Below are positions 42,027 through 49,486 of a stretch of DNA of 49,730 bases, in pieces. This stretch comes from Aequorivita sp. UBA3180 (GTDB lineage Bacteria > Bacteroidota > Bacteroidia > Flavobacteriales > Flavobacteriaceae). The stretch spans positions 39,150-88,879 of the forward strand of contig DEXQ01000002.1 of assembly GCA_002364215.1 (NCBI GenBank), in the 5' to 3' direction. Made by a program: the position numbers and the translations under genes. The notes beneath the pieces were generated by a model. It saw only the letters and a program-made list of their open reading frames with translations, was not told where the DNA came from and did no database searches. The stretch's first letter is position 1. Every line of letters begins with the position of its first letter.

Positions 42027-42032
42027 ATGTTG

Positions 42033-42074
42033 TAGCGGGAACAGGACTCGAACCTGTGACCTTCGGGTTATGAG
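42033..42074 (-). other. tRNA-fMet 3' half: attachment-site remnant of the right-hand element
   Basis: The minus strand reads CTCATAACCCGAAGGTC and then the T arm and acceptor as far as CCGCTA, i.e. initiator tRNA from the anticodon loop to the 3' end. The 5' half is missing and unrelated AT-rich DNA begins at 42075. A 3' half alone is what an integrase leaves at the far end of an element inserted in a tRNA. The intact gene would then be beyond the right edge of the window. Confidence 0.72.
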
Positions 42075-42173
42075 TTTTAAAATGTATTCCGGCACTAATA
42101 CAAAAATCTGTTTTTCAACAGTTTATAAATATTACTTTCGTAGGGTTTTAAATATTTTGGGTACGTTTTTGGG

Positions 42174-42635
42174 TTATTCAAATGTAAAACGAACATCAGC
42201 ACAAACATCATCCCCCTGACCATCTGCCACGCAATAATCAGTATCGCTCCACAAAAACTTATTTTCCGTTATTAATACATTGGTGAAAGTAGCCGGAGCA
42301 TTTCCTGTTAAAGTTAAAGTTTTATAATCAGTAGAAAGAACCCAATTAAATGAATAACTCGAATTATCCGGCAAGGTTGCGGAACCGGTTCCGTTTTCTT
42401 GAAAATCCAATTTAAAACCCGTATAGGTATTTTTGAAAAGAGTTTGCGCTTCTGCAATCGTTAGGTTATTGGGGTTGTAGTTAATTCGTAAAAGTTCAAT
42501 ATCCGTAAAATTCCACGGACTGCCTTCCACTAAATAATCAGAAGGAAATTTTATTTCGGGAGCAGGCGCATCATCATCACTTGAACACGCAAAGGTTAAG
42601 GCTATAAAAGCAAAAAGAGTAATCATTTTTTTCAT
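42174..42635 (-). CDS. Lipoprotein of unknown function
   Basis: This 153-residue protein has a lipoprotein signal (MKKMITLFAFIALTFAC, Cys17 as the lipid site) followed by a Ser/Asp-rich stretch typical of Bacteroidota surface-exported lipoproteins. The rest has a lipocalin-like beta pattern. It sits alone between the attachment remnant and the repressor gene, on the same strand as the repressor. It may be a cargo gene of the prophage. Confidence 0.78.
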   Translation of the reverse strand: MKKMITLFAFIALTFACSSDDDAPAPEIKFPSDYLVEGSPWNFTDIELLRINYNPNNLTIAEAQTLFKNTYTGFKLDFQENGTGSATLPDNSSYSFNWVLSTDYKTLTLTGNAPATFTNVLITENKFLWSDTDYCVADGQGDDVCADVRFTFE

Positions 42636-42724
42636 AATTAGTAAAATTTAGGGTTAAGTATTAATCAATCATTTTTAAAAAGTAAGTTTTTCCGTATGGT
42701 TGCAATTTTTTTTAAAAACCACCT

Positions 42725-43162
42725 TTAGGCAGTTTTAGCGTTATAATCTTCATTGCCTTTCAGCCGTTTTATTTCGGCTTCCAGCATTTTAATAATTCGT
42801 TCTTTATCCTCTATCCTGCCGCGCAGATCATTTATCATATTTACATATCCCGCATTTTGCATACTCCCCGCTTTCTCCTGTGCCATTAACCCTATTAAGG
42901 GGTCTTTTTCATAATGCCCGTAAACGACATCTTGAATTTTACTTAAATCGCGGTTTATAAAGTCATCAATGGAGATTTTAAAATATTCGCATATTGCCAT
43001 GATGGTTTCAAGTTTTGGAGTAGCTTTTCCTCTTTCATAGGTTCCAATCACATCGCGAGAAACATCAAATATTCCCGCAAACTCATCCTGGCCTAAATTT
43101 TTCTCACTTCTTAAATACTTAATATTGTGAGAGATATAATTATTTTCAGAATTTTTATTCAC
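42725..43162 (-). CDS. Xre-family phage repressor
   Basis: This 145-residue protein has a helix-turn-helix in NIKYLRSEKNLGQDEFAGIFDVSRDVIGTYERGKA (about 14-48) and a C-terminal coiled coil (RIEDKERIIKMLEAEIKRLK). The start is GTG at 43162, with no ATG nearby. It is divergent from the rightward early genes and is placed like a cI-type lysogeny repressor, facing a cro-like position at 43231. Repeats in the gap are probable operators. Confidence 0.83.
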   Translation of the reverse strand: MNKNSENNYISHNIKYLRSEKNLGQDEFAGIFDVSRDVIGTYERGKATPKLETIMAICEYFKISIDDFINRDLSKIQDVVYGHYEKDPLIGLMAQEKAGSMQNAGYVNMINDLRGRIEDKERIIKMLEAEIKRLKGNEDYNAKTA

Positions 43163-43168
43163 TTTTTT

Positions 43169-43209
43169 GTGATTTTTATTTGGTTAAGTGATTTTTATTC
43201 ATACATTTG
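43169..43209 (+). promoter_or_regulatory. Early promoter with repeated operator
   Basis: GTGATTTTTATT occurs at 43169-43180 and 43188-43199, 19 bp apart. A third partial copy lies at about 43151-43162. The promoter is TTTG at 43179-43182, 19 bp, then TACATTTG at 43202-43209. Each repeat touches the -33 or the spacer, so repressor binding would block rightward transcription. Confidence 0.65.
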
Positions 43210-43230
43210 CCTAAACAAGTTAAATAAAAA

Positions 43231-43512
43231 ATGCAAACAGTAGCAGATTTTTATACCAAAAGAAACGCCGAGCTATTAAGGCAATGGCTAAAGCTAACCA
43301 GGGGCGGGATGAACATTCGCGAAGCGGCAAAAACCGTTGCCGAAAACAACGAAGGCATTACCGAAGGATTGATAAACGGAATAGTTTACAACAAAAAATA
43401 CCCCTACGCCGCCGAAGCCTGGGCCATCATCCATAAAGAAGAAGAAGCAGCGGAAAAATTGAAGAAAGAAAAGCCGGGTACGGCCACAACACCAGTAGTT
43501 GCAAAAGCATAA
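43231..43512 (+). CDS. Unknown first early gene of the prophage (93 aa)
   Basis: The ATG lies 22 bp after the -7 box. The 93-residue protein is helical, with LRQWLKLTRGGMNIREAAKTVAE that could be a short DNA-binding helix pair. It has a Lys/Glu-rich tail. The position is that of a cro- or excisionase-like regulator. There is no motif to confirm it. Confidence 0.65.
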   Translation: MQTVADFYTKRNAELLRQWLKLTRGGMNIREAAKTVAENNEGITEGLINGIVYNKKYPYAAEAWAIIHKEEEAAEKLKKEKPGTATTPVVAKA

Positions 43513-43552
43513 TTTGAAATTTAAGAGTTAGTTAACAAATACATTCCAAACA

Positions 43553-44020
43553 ATGTGCCAAAATCATAACACGCAGAACGCCAGCCAAATAAAAGGAAGC
43601 ATCCTTTTAACCACTACAAACATTCCAGTTTTTATGCCCGGCCTTCATATTAAGGAAAACAATAACAGCATTATTACAAGTTGGATCAGTTTTTATGGGT
43701 TTCAAAGGTTTTGCCGTTATGTAGAGCAGTTGGGCGTATTTATAAACGGCAACCAGGTAGGTTGCGATTTTGCAACCCTGCAAGCCTTATATAATGAATT
43801 TGAAGAAATGGAACAAAACCAAAGTATTACCGCTTTGTTGTTCCGTCATAGCATATACCCTTCCGCCCCGGAAGTTGAAAACTTAAACACTTCTTCGGTA
43901 AATGGAAGGTTTAATATTTGGTTAGATAAAGCCCGCCGCTTGTTGCAACACGCAACGGGCGCGGGTTTCTTTAATTTAAAAAAGGCCCGCCGTTACCACA
44001 CAGCGAGCCAAGACAAATAA
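43553..44020 (+). CDS. Unknown prophage protein (155 aa)
   Basis: This 155-residue soluble protein starts at ATG 43553, 41 bp after the previous stop. It contains VFMPGLHIKEN and SWISFYGFQRFCRYVEQLGV and ends with a basic KKARRYHTAS tail. I recognise no family. It continues the rightward early transcript. Confidence 0.62.
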   Translation: MCQNHNTQNASQIKGSILLTTTNIPVFMPGLHIKENNNSIITSWISFYGFQRFCRYVEQLGVFINGNQVGCDFATLQALYNEFEEMEQNQSITALLFRHSIYPSAPEVENLNTSSVNGRFNIWLDKARRLLQHATGAGFFNLKKARRYHTASQDK

Positions 44021-44058
44021 GTATTACCACAAAAATTGAAAAACAACCTTTGCAGCTT

Positions 44059-44084
44059 GTGCGGGAGTTACCACACACCCGCAC
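44059..44084 (+). other. GC-rich hairpin in the early region
   Basis: GTGCGGG (44059-44065) pairs with CCCGCAC (44078-44084) in the gap between two early genes. There is no T-run after it, so it is more likely an RNA processing or leader structure than a terminator. Confidence 0.4.
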
Positions 44085-44109
44085 GGCGTAAAGGTACAAA
44101 ATAAAAGTG

Positions 44110-44346
44110 ATGCTAAAAGCAACAACCATTTTGGAACTTTACGAAGCCCTATCCCCACAGGAACAGGAAAAGTGCCGCAGCGTGATAACTGCGGCCCCTG
44201 TTACCGCTTCTTCCCCAAAAACAAAAAAGCAACGCCCACAGTTGCGCCCGGAGCATAGCACAGATGCGCTGGTACGTGATATGGTTGTGCGCGATCTTGG
44301 CATTACGTTTAAAAACACCAATCCGCAAGCTGCGAAAGTTTGCTAA
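44110..44346 (+). CDS. Unknown small prophage protein (78 aa)
   Basis: The start at ATG 44110 is chosen over the GTG at 44107. The 78 residues begin LKATTILELYEALSPQEQEKC and continue basic and Pro-rich, with an unstructured middle. No family is recognised. A GC-rich terminator-like element follows the stop. Confidence 0.6.
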   Translation: MLKATTILELYEALSPQEQEKCRSVITAAPVTASSPKTKKQRPQLRPEHSTDALVRDMVVRDLGITFKNTNPQAAKVC

Positions 44347-44349
44347 ACC

Positions 44350-44401
44350 AATCCCAACGGCAGCCCGGCACGGCGGCCCGCGGGATTTTTTTGTTTTAAA
44401 C
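44350..44401 (+). terminator. Possible terminator in the early region
   Basis: AATCCC (44350-44355) pairs with GGGATT (44392-44397) around a very GC-rich loop that can fold further, followed by seven T. It lies 3 bp after the stop of the 78-aa gene. Confidence 0.45.
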
Positions 44402-44410
44402 CTTTTGAAC

Positions 44411-44797
44411 ATGAAAAGCCTTGAAGAAGTAAAAAAAAAAATAGCTGAAAATCTTTCAGAGATGGACGGGTGTATCAAAATTAGCAAAAATCCCGAATGG
44501 AACTACGCAAAAAAACTAAACGCGGAAAGAAGATACAAGAAGCTTTCGCGCGAAAATGAATTATTGCGAAAAATAGAAATGTATTTAGAGCATAACCCTT
44601 CCGAGAAATCATTGCATGAAACCCGATCAAAGTTTCAAAGGATCATCAAATCAAAAATGGATCAATACGCGTATTGGTTTAATAACGCAAAGCCTGATGA
44701 AGTTGAACCAAAAAAAGCCCGCGCCTATTTCAATAAAGAAAATGGATTGACCCATTTAAGAAGGCAGATAAAGACCTTAAACCTAATTCTTGAATAA
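44411..44797 (+). CDS. Unknown charged prophage protein (128 aa)
   Basis: The ATG at 44411 (MKSLEEVKKK) is the likely start; the longer frame from 44264 would run through the 78-aa gene in another frame. The 128 residues are rich in Lys, Glu, Arg and Asn and should form helices or coiled coils. The stop abuts the next ATG at 44798. Confidence 0.62.
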   Translation: MKSLEEVKKKIAENLSEMDGCIKISKNPEWNYAKKLNAERRYKKLSRENELLRKIEMYLEHNPSEKSLHETRSKFQRIIKSKMDQYAYWFNNAKPDEVEPKKARAYFNKENGLTHLRRQIKTLNLILE

Positions 44798-45295
44798 ATG
44801 AATTGCACCGACCTGGAATACCTCACAATGAAATTTTTCGATGCCCGCAGAAACATAATAGTTCCTGGCGTTCATTGGGGAATAGCGAGGTGGACCAACA
44901 ACGGACCGGGCGCGCTTCACGAATGCGATGTATTGGTTTTATCTAAAGCTGGATATGCCACGGAAGTAGAAATTAAAATATCAAAAGCCGATTTAATTAA
45001 AGACAAAGACAAAATTCACGGCCACGAAAACGACCTTATAAAGCACTTGTTTTTCTGCGTACCGGAAAAGCTTGAAGAAGCCGCTCTGCACCACATACCC
45101 GAAAGGGCGGGTTTGCTTGTAGCTGTTAAAGAGGAAAGGGTGCGCGGAACCTGGATAGGATTAAAAATAGTTAGGGCCGCCGCCACAAACCCGAAGGCAC
45201 TGAAATGGACCGAAAAAGAACGCATGCAGTTGATGCGCCTTGGCTGCCTTCGTATTGTTGGTCTGAAAAGAAAATTAGCAAAGAATATTTCATAA
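44798..45295 (+). CDS. MmcB-like / PD-(D/E)xK nuclease-fold protein
   Basis: This 165-residue protein has HECDVLVLSKAGYATEVEIKISKADL (about 41-66). The D...E-x-EIK arrangement is the active-site pattern of PD-(D/E)xK nucleases, as in MmcB and VRR-NUC-type proteins. A role in phage DNA repair, recombination or host DNA breakdown is possible. The stretch before it (GVHWGIARWTNNG) resembles the N-terminal part of that fold. Confidence 0.62.
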   Translation: MNCTDLEYLTMKFFDARRNIIVPGVHWGIARWTNNGPGALHECDVLVLSKAGYATEVEIKISKADLIKDKDKIHGHENDLIKHLFFCVPEKLEEAALHHIPERAGLLVAVKEERVRGTWIGLKIVRAAATNPKALKWTEKERMQLMRLGCLRIVGLKRKLAKNIS

Positions 45296-45319
45296 AAGTT
45301 TAACCAAAACCCAGGACAA

Positions 45320-45676
45320 ATGAAAAATTTACCACACACCCCAACAAAACAACTTCCAGCGCACTACCTGGACAACCGCACCCAACAAATGTGCAATGAT
45401 GCTATTGCAGATATTCAACACCACATGCGCCAATCCGCCCTTACTTGGGATCAAACCCAAGTAGAAAAAGAACTAAACCTTTTTTACAAACAATTGGAAG
45501 CCCTGGACAAACCCGCCGCCGCCCATTTGCGTATTGACGAAAAGAAAACCCTTCGCAAATACTACCAAAACATGATACGCCAAAACACCGCCCGGCTGGA
45601 CGTATTTATCAACGGCCTTGTACTTACCGCCCGCGCGATCAATTGCAATGTTGTGGAACCACAAATTTTATCGTGA
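45320..45676 (+). CDS. Unknown prophage protein (118 aa)
   Basis: This 118-residue helical protein (QQMCNDAIADIQHHMRQ, LFYKQLEALDKPAAAHLRIDE) starts 24 bp after the nuclease-like gene, and its stop overlaps the next ATG (TGATG). No motif is recognised. Confidence 0.62.
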   Translation: MKNLPHTPTKQLPAHYLDNRTQQMCNDAIADIQHHMRQSALTWDQTQVEKELNLFYKQLEALDKPAAAHLRIDEKKTLRKYYQNMIRQNTARLDVFINGLVLTARAINCNVVEPQILS

Positions 45677-46029
45677 TGGATAATTTTAACGATAACACCA
45701 ACGAATTTGAAGCGGACAACGGTAAAATTATTCCCATTTCCGAAATAATATTTATAGGAAAAATCCACGAAACTACATGCGGAAGGTTCGCCTTTTATAT
45801 TTTACTAAACAATGGCCACGCGCACAGCCTAACAATGTCAAAACTGTCAGAAATTGGCAATCTCCAAAACCACTTACTGTCATGTGCAATAATCCAAAAA
45901 CCAAATTACTCATGTGAATTTGAAAGCCTGAACGGAGGCGAATATATAGTAATACCAAAAAAAGAATACATCAGCCTACTATTTACCCAAAGACAGGTTG
46001 ATATTTTTCTAAAAAACACAAACCAATGA
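45676..46029 (+). CDS. Unknown prophage protein (117 aa)
   Basis: The ATG at 45676 overlaps the previous TGA, deciding the start over an upstream in-frame position at 45643. The 117 residues look beta-rich and acidic at the N-terminus (DNFNDNTNEFEADNG). The next gene starts inside its last codons (46026). The family is unknown. Confidence 0.62.
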   Translation: MDNFNDNTNEFEADNGKIIPISEIIFIGKIHETTCGRFAFYILLNNGHAHSLTMSKLSEIGNLQNHLLSCAIIQKPNYSCEFESLNGGEYIVIPKKEYISLLFTQRQVDIFLKNTNQ

Positions 46030-47870
46030 AGCCAGCAACCCAATTTCATAGCAGCTTCCCCCCACACCTTTTAACCGTGGTTCCGCAAATGGCCAACACC
46101 GCACAAAACGATGTTGCTTCAGTTGTGGAACCAAGACAATACGTTTGGCCGCAACTGGATTTTAAAGCCAGCATGGACAACTTCCGCCTGTTTAAAGCGG
46201 AACATAACCGCCAACTGCGCGTATTGAACAAAGCCATTAAAAAGCACAATGAAGCCGTTGCCGCCCACAAGGAAGCGCACCCGGCCACAGAAAGTAAAAT
46301 GGTATTGATAAACCTATTTAAAAGCAAGTACGGCCACCTACGAAACACCGAAAAAGCACAGTACAACGAAGCCGTTGGCAGTTTCAACGAAAACCACGGA
46401 ATGTATTTTGAAAAGGTAAAATTCCAGCCCCTTCGCGAACCTTCGGAAAACGTTTTTGCGGCCTTTATACACGCCTACGCCGGGCAGCTTCAAAAATATG
46501 TAAAGATATGGAAGGCCACCAGCAAGACCACGCCTACCAGCTTGCCAAAATGCGATATAAACCCGCACCGCATAGAACGTTTAAAGCGCAATGGGGAGCA
46601 AAGCCTTGACTTTTGCAAACGCACTATAAGAGCGTATAAAAGACGTTTTGAAGAAGCGGGAGTTTTAACCGACCCACAGTTTCACGGATCGGAAATCCCT
46701 GTTAATTACCTTGTGAACCCACAAATTTTAGTCATTTCTGATGCGTTTTTGAGTGAAAAAACAAACGCTGAAAATCAACAAGTTAGCCCCCGAAAGCGGA
46801 AAGATTTGCAACATGGACACAATGTTTCTTCTACAAGATCATCTAAAAATCAATTAGAAAAAAAAGGAATTGTGAACAATTCCGATGAAAGGAACGCTTC
46901 GCTATTTTCTAATTTGATTTTCTACAAGACCACCAATCCGCAAGGTGGAAAAAATTTGGAAGCTGGCGGTGCTGAAAAAAGCAAACCAGGGCCGAAAATT
47001 TTAAAAGAAATGCCCGGACTTTCAAAAGTGCTGGAGCAATTGGAAGAAAAAGAAGCTGGAGCAACGCCAAAAAATACGGTACCTGCAGACACCGGCTATT
47101 TTGCCGATGCCAGCTGTGCCAAACGCGAAAACCGCTTTGCCCTGGCCGCTGAACTTGCCGCCGGTAAACACGATCTGTATATTCCGTTAAACGGCAAAAC
47201 CTTGGCGGCAATGATTGAAAATCCAAACATTACCGATGCCGAATTTTTGGAAATAGGAAAACAGGATTTTATAAAAACCGCCGCAAAATTATATCTAAAC
47301 AACCACCCAAAGGCAGAAAGTTGGGGCGCGGGAATTAAGCATATAGATAAAATAATTGATGCAAAAGCATTGAATTTCAGCGGAAATGCCAAGACAAAAA
47401 ACGAAGTCTATTCTATTTTAATGGGCTTCCGCTTCCGGTTGAATTACGCCCTTCGCAAATTCAAAAAAATGAAATGGGATGGCGTTTGGTACCCCGGCGT
47501 TTATTTTGATCCGTTGCGAAAACTGCCTTCCGATGTTTGCTTTGCCTACACGCAAAAAGTTTGGACCAACGCCCTAAAGCGAAAAGCCAAGGCCGCTGAA
47601 AAAAAGCGAAAAGATTTGATTGATGCCCGAAAGCGCGAAGCAGCTTTAACCGAAAAACGAAAAGCGGCCCGCGAAGCAAAAAAGAACCCGCAACCGCCCA
47701 CAACGCCACAGGAAAAATTGGATAATGCCATTTACAAATACTTACGCAAAGAATATGATTTACAGAAACTTACGCATTACGTGGTAAACAACTTGCCGGA
47801 AGAATGGCAAGTACTTTTAGGGCCACGATTGCAGGAACTTACACTACGAAGATTAACTAATAACAAATAG
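46026..47870 (+). CDS. Large unknown prophage protein (614 aa)
   Basis: This is the largest early gene, overlapping the previous stop by 4 bp. The N-terminal ~210 residues are helical and basic. Residues ~245-300 form a Ser/Lys/Asn-rich linker that is more AT-rich than its flanks. The C-terminal half has FIKTAAKLYLNNHP and ILMGFRFRLNYALRKFKKMKWDGVWYP, then a Lys/Arg/Ala coiled coil (about 515-570). The size, basic charge and place suggest a DNA-binding or replication role, but no primase, helicase or initiator motif is visible. Confidence 0.68.
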   Translation: MKPATQFHSSFPPHLLTVVPQMANTAQNDVASVVEPRQYVWPQLDFKASMDNFRLFKAEHNRQLRVLNKAIKKHNEAVAAHKEAHPATESKMVLINLFKSKYGHLRNTEKAQYNEAVGSFNENHGMYFEKVKFQPLREPSENVFAAFIHAYAGQLQKYVKIWKATSKTTPTSLPKCDINPHRIERLKRNGEQSLDFCKRTIRAYKRRFEEAGVLTDPQFHGSEIPVNYLVNPQILVISDAFLSEKTNAENQQVSPRKRKDLQHGHNVSSTRSSKNQLEKKGIVNNSDERNASLFSNLIFYKTTNPQGGKNLEAGGAEKSKPGPKILKEMPGLSKVLEQLEEKEAGATPKNTVPADTGYFADASCAKRENRFALAAELAAGKHDLYIPLNGKTLAAMIENPNITDAEFLEIGKQDFIKTAAKLYLNNHPKAESWGAGIKHIDKIIDAKALNFSGNAKTKNEVYSILMGFRFRLNYALRKFKKMKWDGVWYPGVYFDPLRKLPSDVCFAYTQKVWTNALKRKAKAAEKKRKDLIDARKREAALTEKRKAAREAKKNPQPPTTPQEKLDNAIYKYLRKEYDLQKLTHYVVNNLPEEWQVLLGPRLQELTLRRLTNNK

Positions 47871-47875
47871 AAATT

Positions 47876-48355
47876 ATGCTGGACTTAAACAAAATGGAAA
47901 ACGACCGTTTCCGGTGGAGTAAAAGAACCTTCCCGGATGCAACGCCAATTTCAAGTTTACGAAAATTGGAAAGTGAGATTAAAGAAATTGAAGCAGATTT
48001 AAACGCGGGAACCCCAAAACCCGAAGAATACGCGGATGCGCTCATGTGTTTACTGGATAGCGCGGGCCGTGCTGGTATTTCGCTTCCCACTATTATTGAT
48101 GCCTACCACACAAAAATACAGATCAATAAAAAACGTAATTGGTACAAAAACCCCGACAACTCTTATTCACACATAAAAGAACCAGTAAGGTTGGATAGCT
48201 TGGAAGTGGGCGAAAAATTCAAATACCAGCCGCAGGACGTTGGAATTTTTATGATTATAAAAAAACAAGAAAATTGGATAGAAACCATTAGAACCCAAAG
48301 CAATAGAAAATCCGGAGATTTTCCATGGACAGAAGTTTACCCGTTAAAAAACTAA
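47876..48355 (+). CDS. DUF550/MazG-like dNTP pyrophosphohydrolase
   Basis: This 159-residue protein has LRKLESEIKEIEADL followed by EEYADALMCLLDSAGRAGIS and IQINKKRNWYKNP. That is the all-alpha NTP-PPase pattern (ExxE ... ExxxD) of the DUF550 dATP/dGTP pyrophosphohydrolases of phages. Such enzymes alter the nucleotide pool. The C-terminal ~70 residues beyond the domain (DSLEVGEKFKY) are an unassigned extension. Confidence 0.75.
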   Translation: MLDLNKMENDRFRWSKRTFPDATPISSLRKLESEIKEIEADLNAGTPKPEEYADALMCLLDSAGRAGISLPTIIDAYHTKIQINKKRNWYKNPDNSYSHIKEPVRLDSLEVGEKFKYQPQDVGIFMIIKKQENWIETIRTQSNRKSGDFPWTEVYPLKN

Positions 48356-48374
48356 CTAAAAACAAATAGAAATT

Positions 48375-48668
48375 ATGAAATTCAATCATAACGAAATCCC
48401 AAACATTTATGAAAAAGTTGATATAAAAGAAGATAGGTTTGAAGGATTTAGATACACATTCTTTGGCGAAAAAAATAGTGATTATTTCTATTTAATAGTT
48501 CACAAAGAGAGGGGCTACGGCTATTATCACGACAACTTTCCGGCACCAAAAAAATATTTTTCAAGCGATATTCCAATTAAAACCTTTGAGGATTTTGAAA
48601 GGGATTTAGAACGAATGAATATTCCGGTTCCAAAGAGATTAAAAAAACAACAAAAACAAAACCAATGA
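48375..48668 (+). CDS. Unknown prophage protein (97 aa)
   Basis: This 97-residue protein is rich in Phe, Tyr and Asp with a basic C-terminus (KRLKKQQKQNQ). Its stop overlaps the start of the 46-aa gene (ATGA). No family is recognised. Confidence 0.6.
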   Translation: MKFNHNEIPNIYEKVDIKEDRFEGFRYTFFGEKNSDYFYLIVHKERGYGYYHDNFPAPKKYFSSDIPIKTFEDFERDLERMNIPVPKRLKKQQKQNQ

Positions 48669-48805
48669 CAACAATCAAAATTAACTACACCCCCAGCGGT
48701 TTTGATTTTCCTGTAAACCGCAAAGAAGATTTTGCAACGCCCGAAGCTGCCACCAAGTTTTTAACCAGGATGAAACGCCTTTATCCCGATACTAAAGAGA
48801 TATGA
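48665..48805 (+). CDS. Small prophage protein (46 aa)
   Basis: An ATG overlapping the previous TGA and a TGA overlapping the next ATG frame a 46-residue product (MTTIKINYTPSGFDFPVNRK at the start). The perfect ATGA overlaps on both sides are strong support that this short gene is real. The function is unknown. Confidence 0.62.
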   Translation: MTTIKINYTPSGFDFPVNRKEDFATPEAATKFLTRMKRLYPDTKEI

Positions 48806-49101
48806 GCCAACAACTACCCATAAAATGCACACACGGCCACAAAGTTTGCCCGGAATGCAGCGCGTACAAAATGGTTTTTCTTCTAAAAAACGGTTTCGAT
48901 TACCTAAAAGAAACCGCACCAGGTGGCAAAAAAGTAAACCCGGTGCGCTACAATTACGTAAGCAAAAACCGCAAAGGGCTGGAATATAATGTAACCGGCA
49001 TGTTGCGCCGCTTTGAAAATGAAGTGATCTACAAATTTGCCAACGTGATACAGTTTTACGAAACCGAAAGCAACACCCTGGTTGCAGAAAAACGATTTTA
49101 A
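48802..49101 (+). CDS. Unknown prophage protein with Cys/His cluster (99 aa)
   Basis: This 99-residue protein has CTHGHKVCPEC at 9-19, a possible zinc site of CxxHxxxCxxC type. The rest is basic with beta character. It starts on an ATGA overlap with the 46-aa gene. No family is assigned. Confidence 0.62.
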   Translation: MSQQLPIKCTHGHKVCPECSAYKMVFLLKNGFDYLKETAPGGKKVNPVRYNYVSKNRKGLEYNVTGMLRRFENEVIYKFANVIQFYETESNTLVAEKRF

Positions 49102-49102
49102 T

Positions 49103-49486
49103 ATGAAAGCCATGAAACTAAAAGTAAAATACACCCGCCTTGGCATCATTGCCGAAGCATTGTTGAGTTACGCCGATATGTGCGGCGTAATGGCACAAAC
49201 CCCAAACCGTGATTTTGTTGAAAATTATCAAATCCGGTTAAGCATTGCAACCGAATTGTATTACGATCTAAAAAAGCAAATGGACAAACGTTTTCCTTCG
49301 GAAACCTATAAAATTCCATTAGAACTACACCATGCAATCGTGTTGCAAACAGCGTTGTTGCGATTTGTTGGAAACACCGAAGATGATTTTAAGCGCGCCG
49401 CAATCGATATTGTAAAAAACAACCTAAATGCAGAAATAGTAAACCTTTCAAAAACCGTATCTAATTCCATAAAATTAATTTCATAA
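49103..49486 (+). CDS. Unknown helical prophage protein (127 aa)
   Basis: The ATG at 49103 (MKAMKLKVKYT) is chosen over an upstream TTG. The 127-residue protein is helical and has no recognisable motif. The stop overlaps the methyltransferase ATG (TAATG). Confidence 0.6.
   Translation: MKAMKLKVKYTRLGIIAEALLSYADMCGVMAQTPNRDFVENYQIRLSIATELYYDLKKQMDKRFPSETYKIPLELHHAIVLQTALLRFVGNTEDDFKRAAIDIVKNNLNAEIVNLSKTVSNSIKLIS

Noticed and set aside
41321..42032. CRISPR array
   Set aside because: The repeated units are 356 bp and contain nuclease genes and tRNA pieces; there are no short repeats with spacers anywhere in the window.
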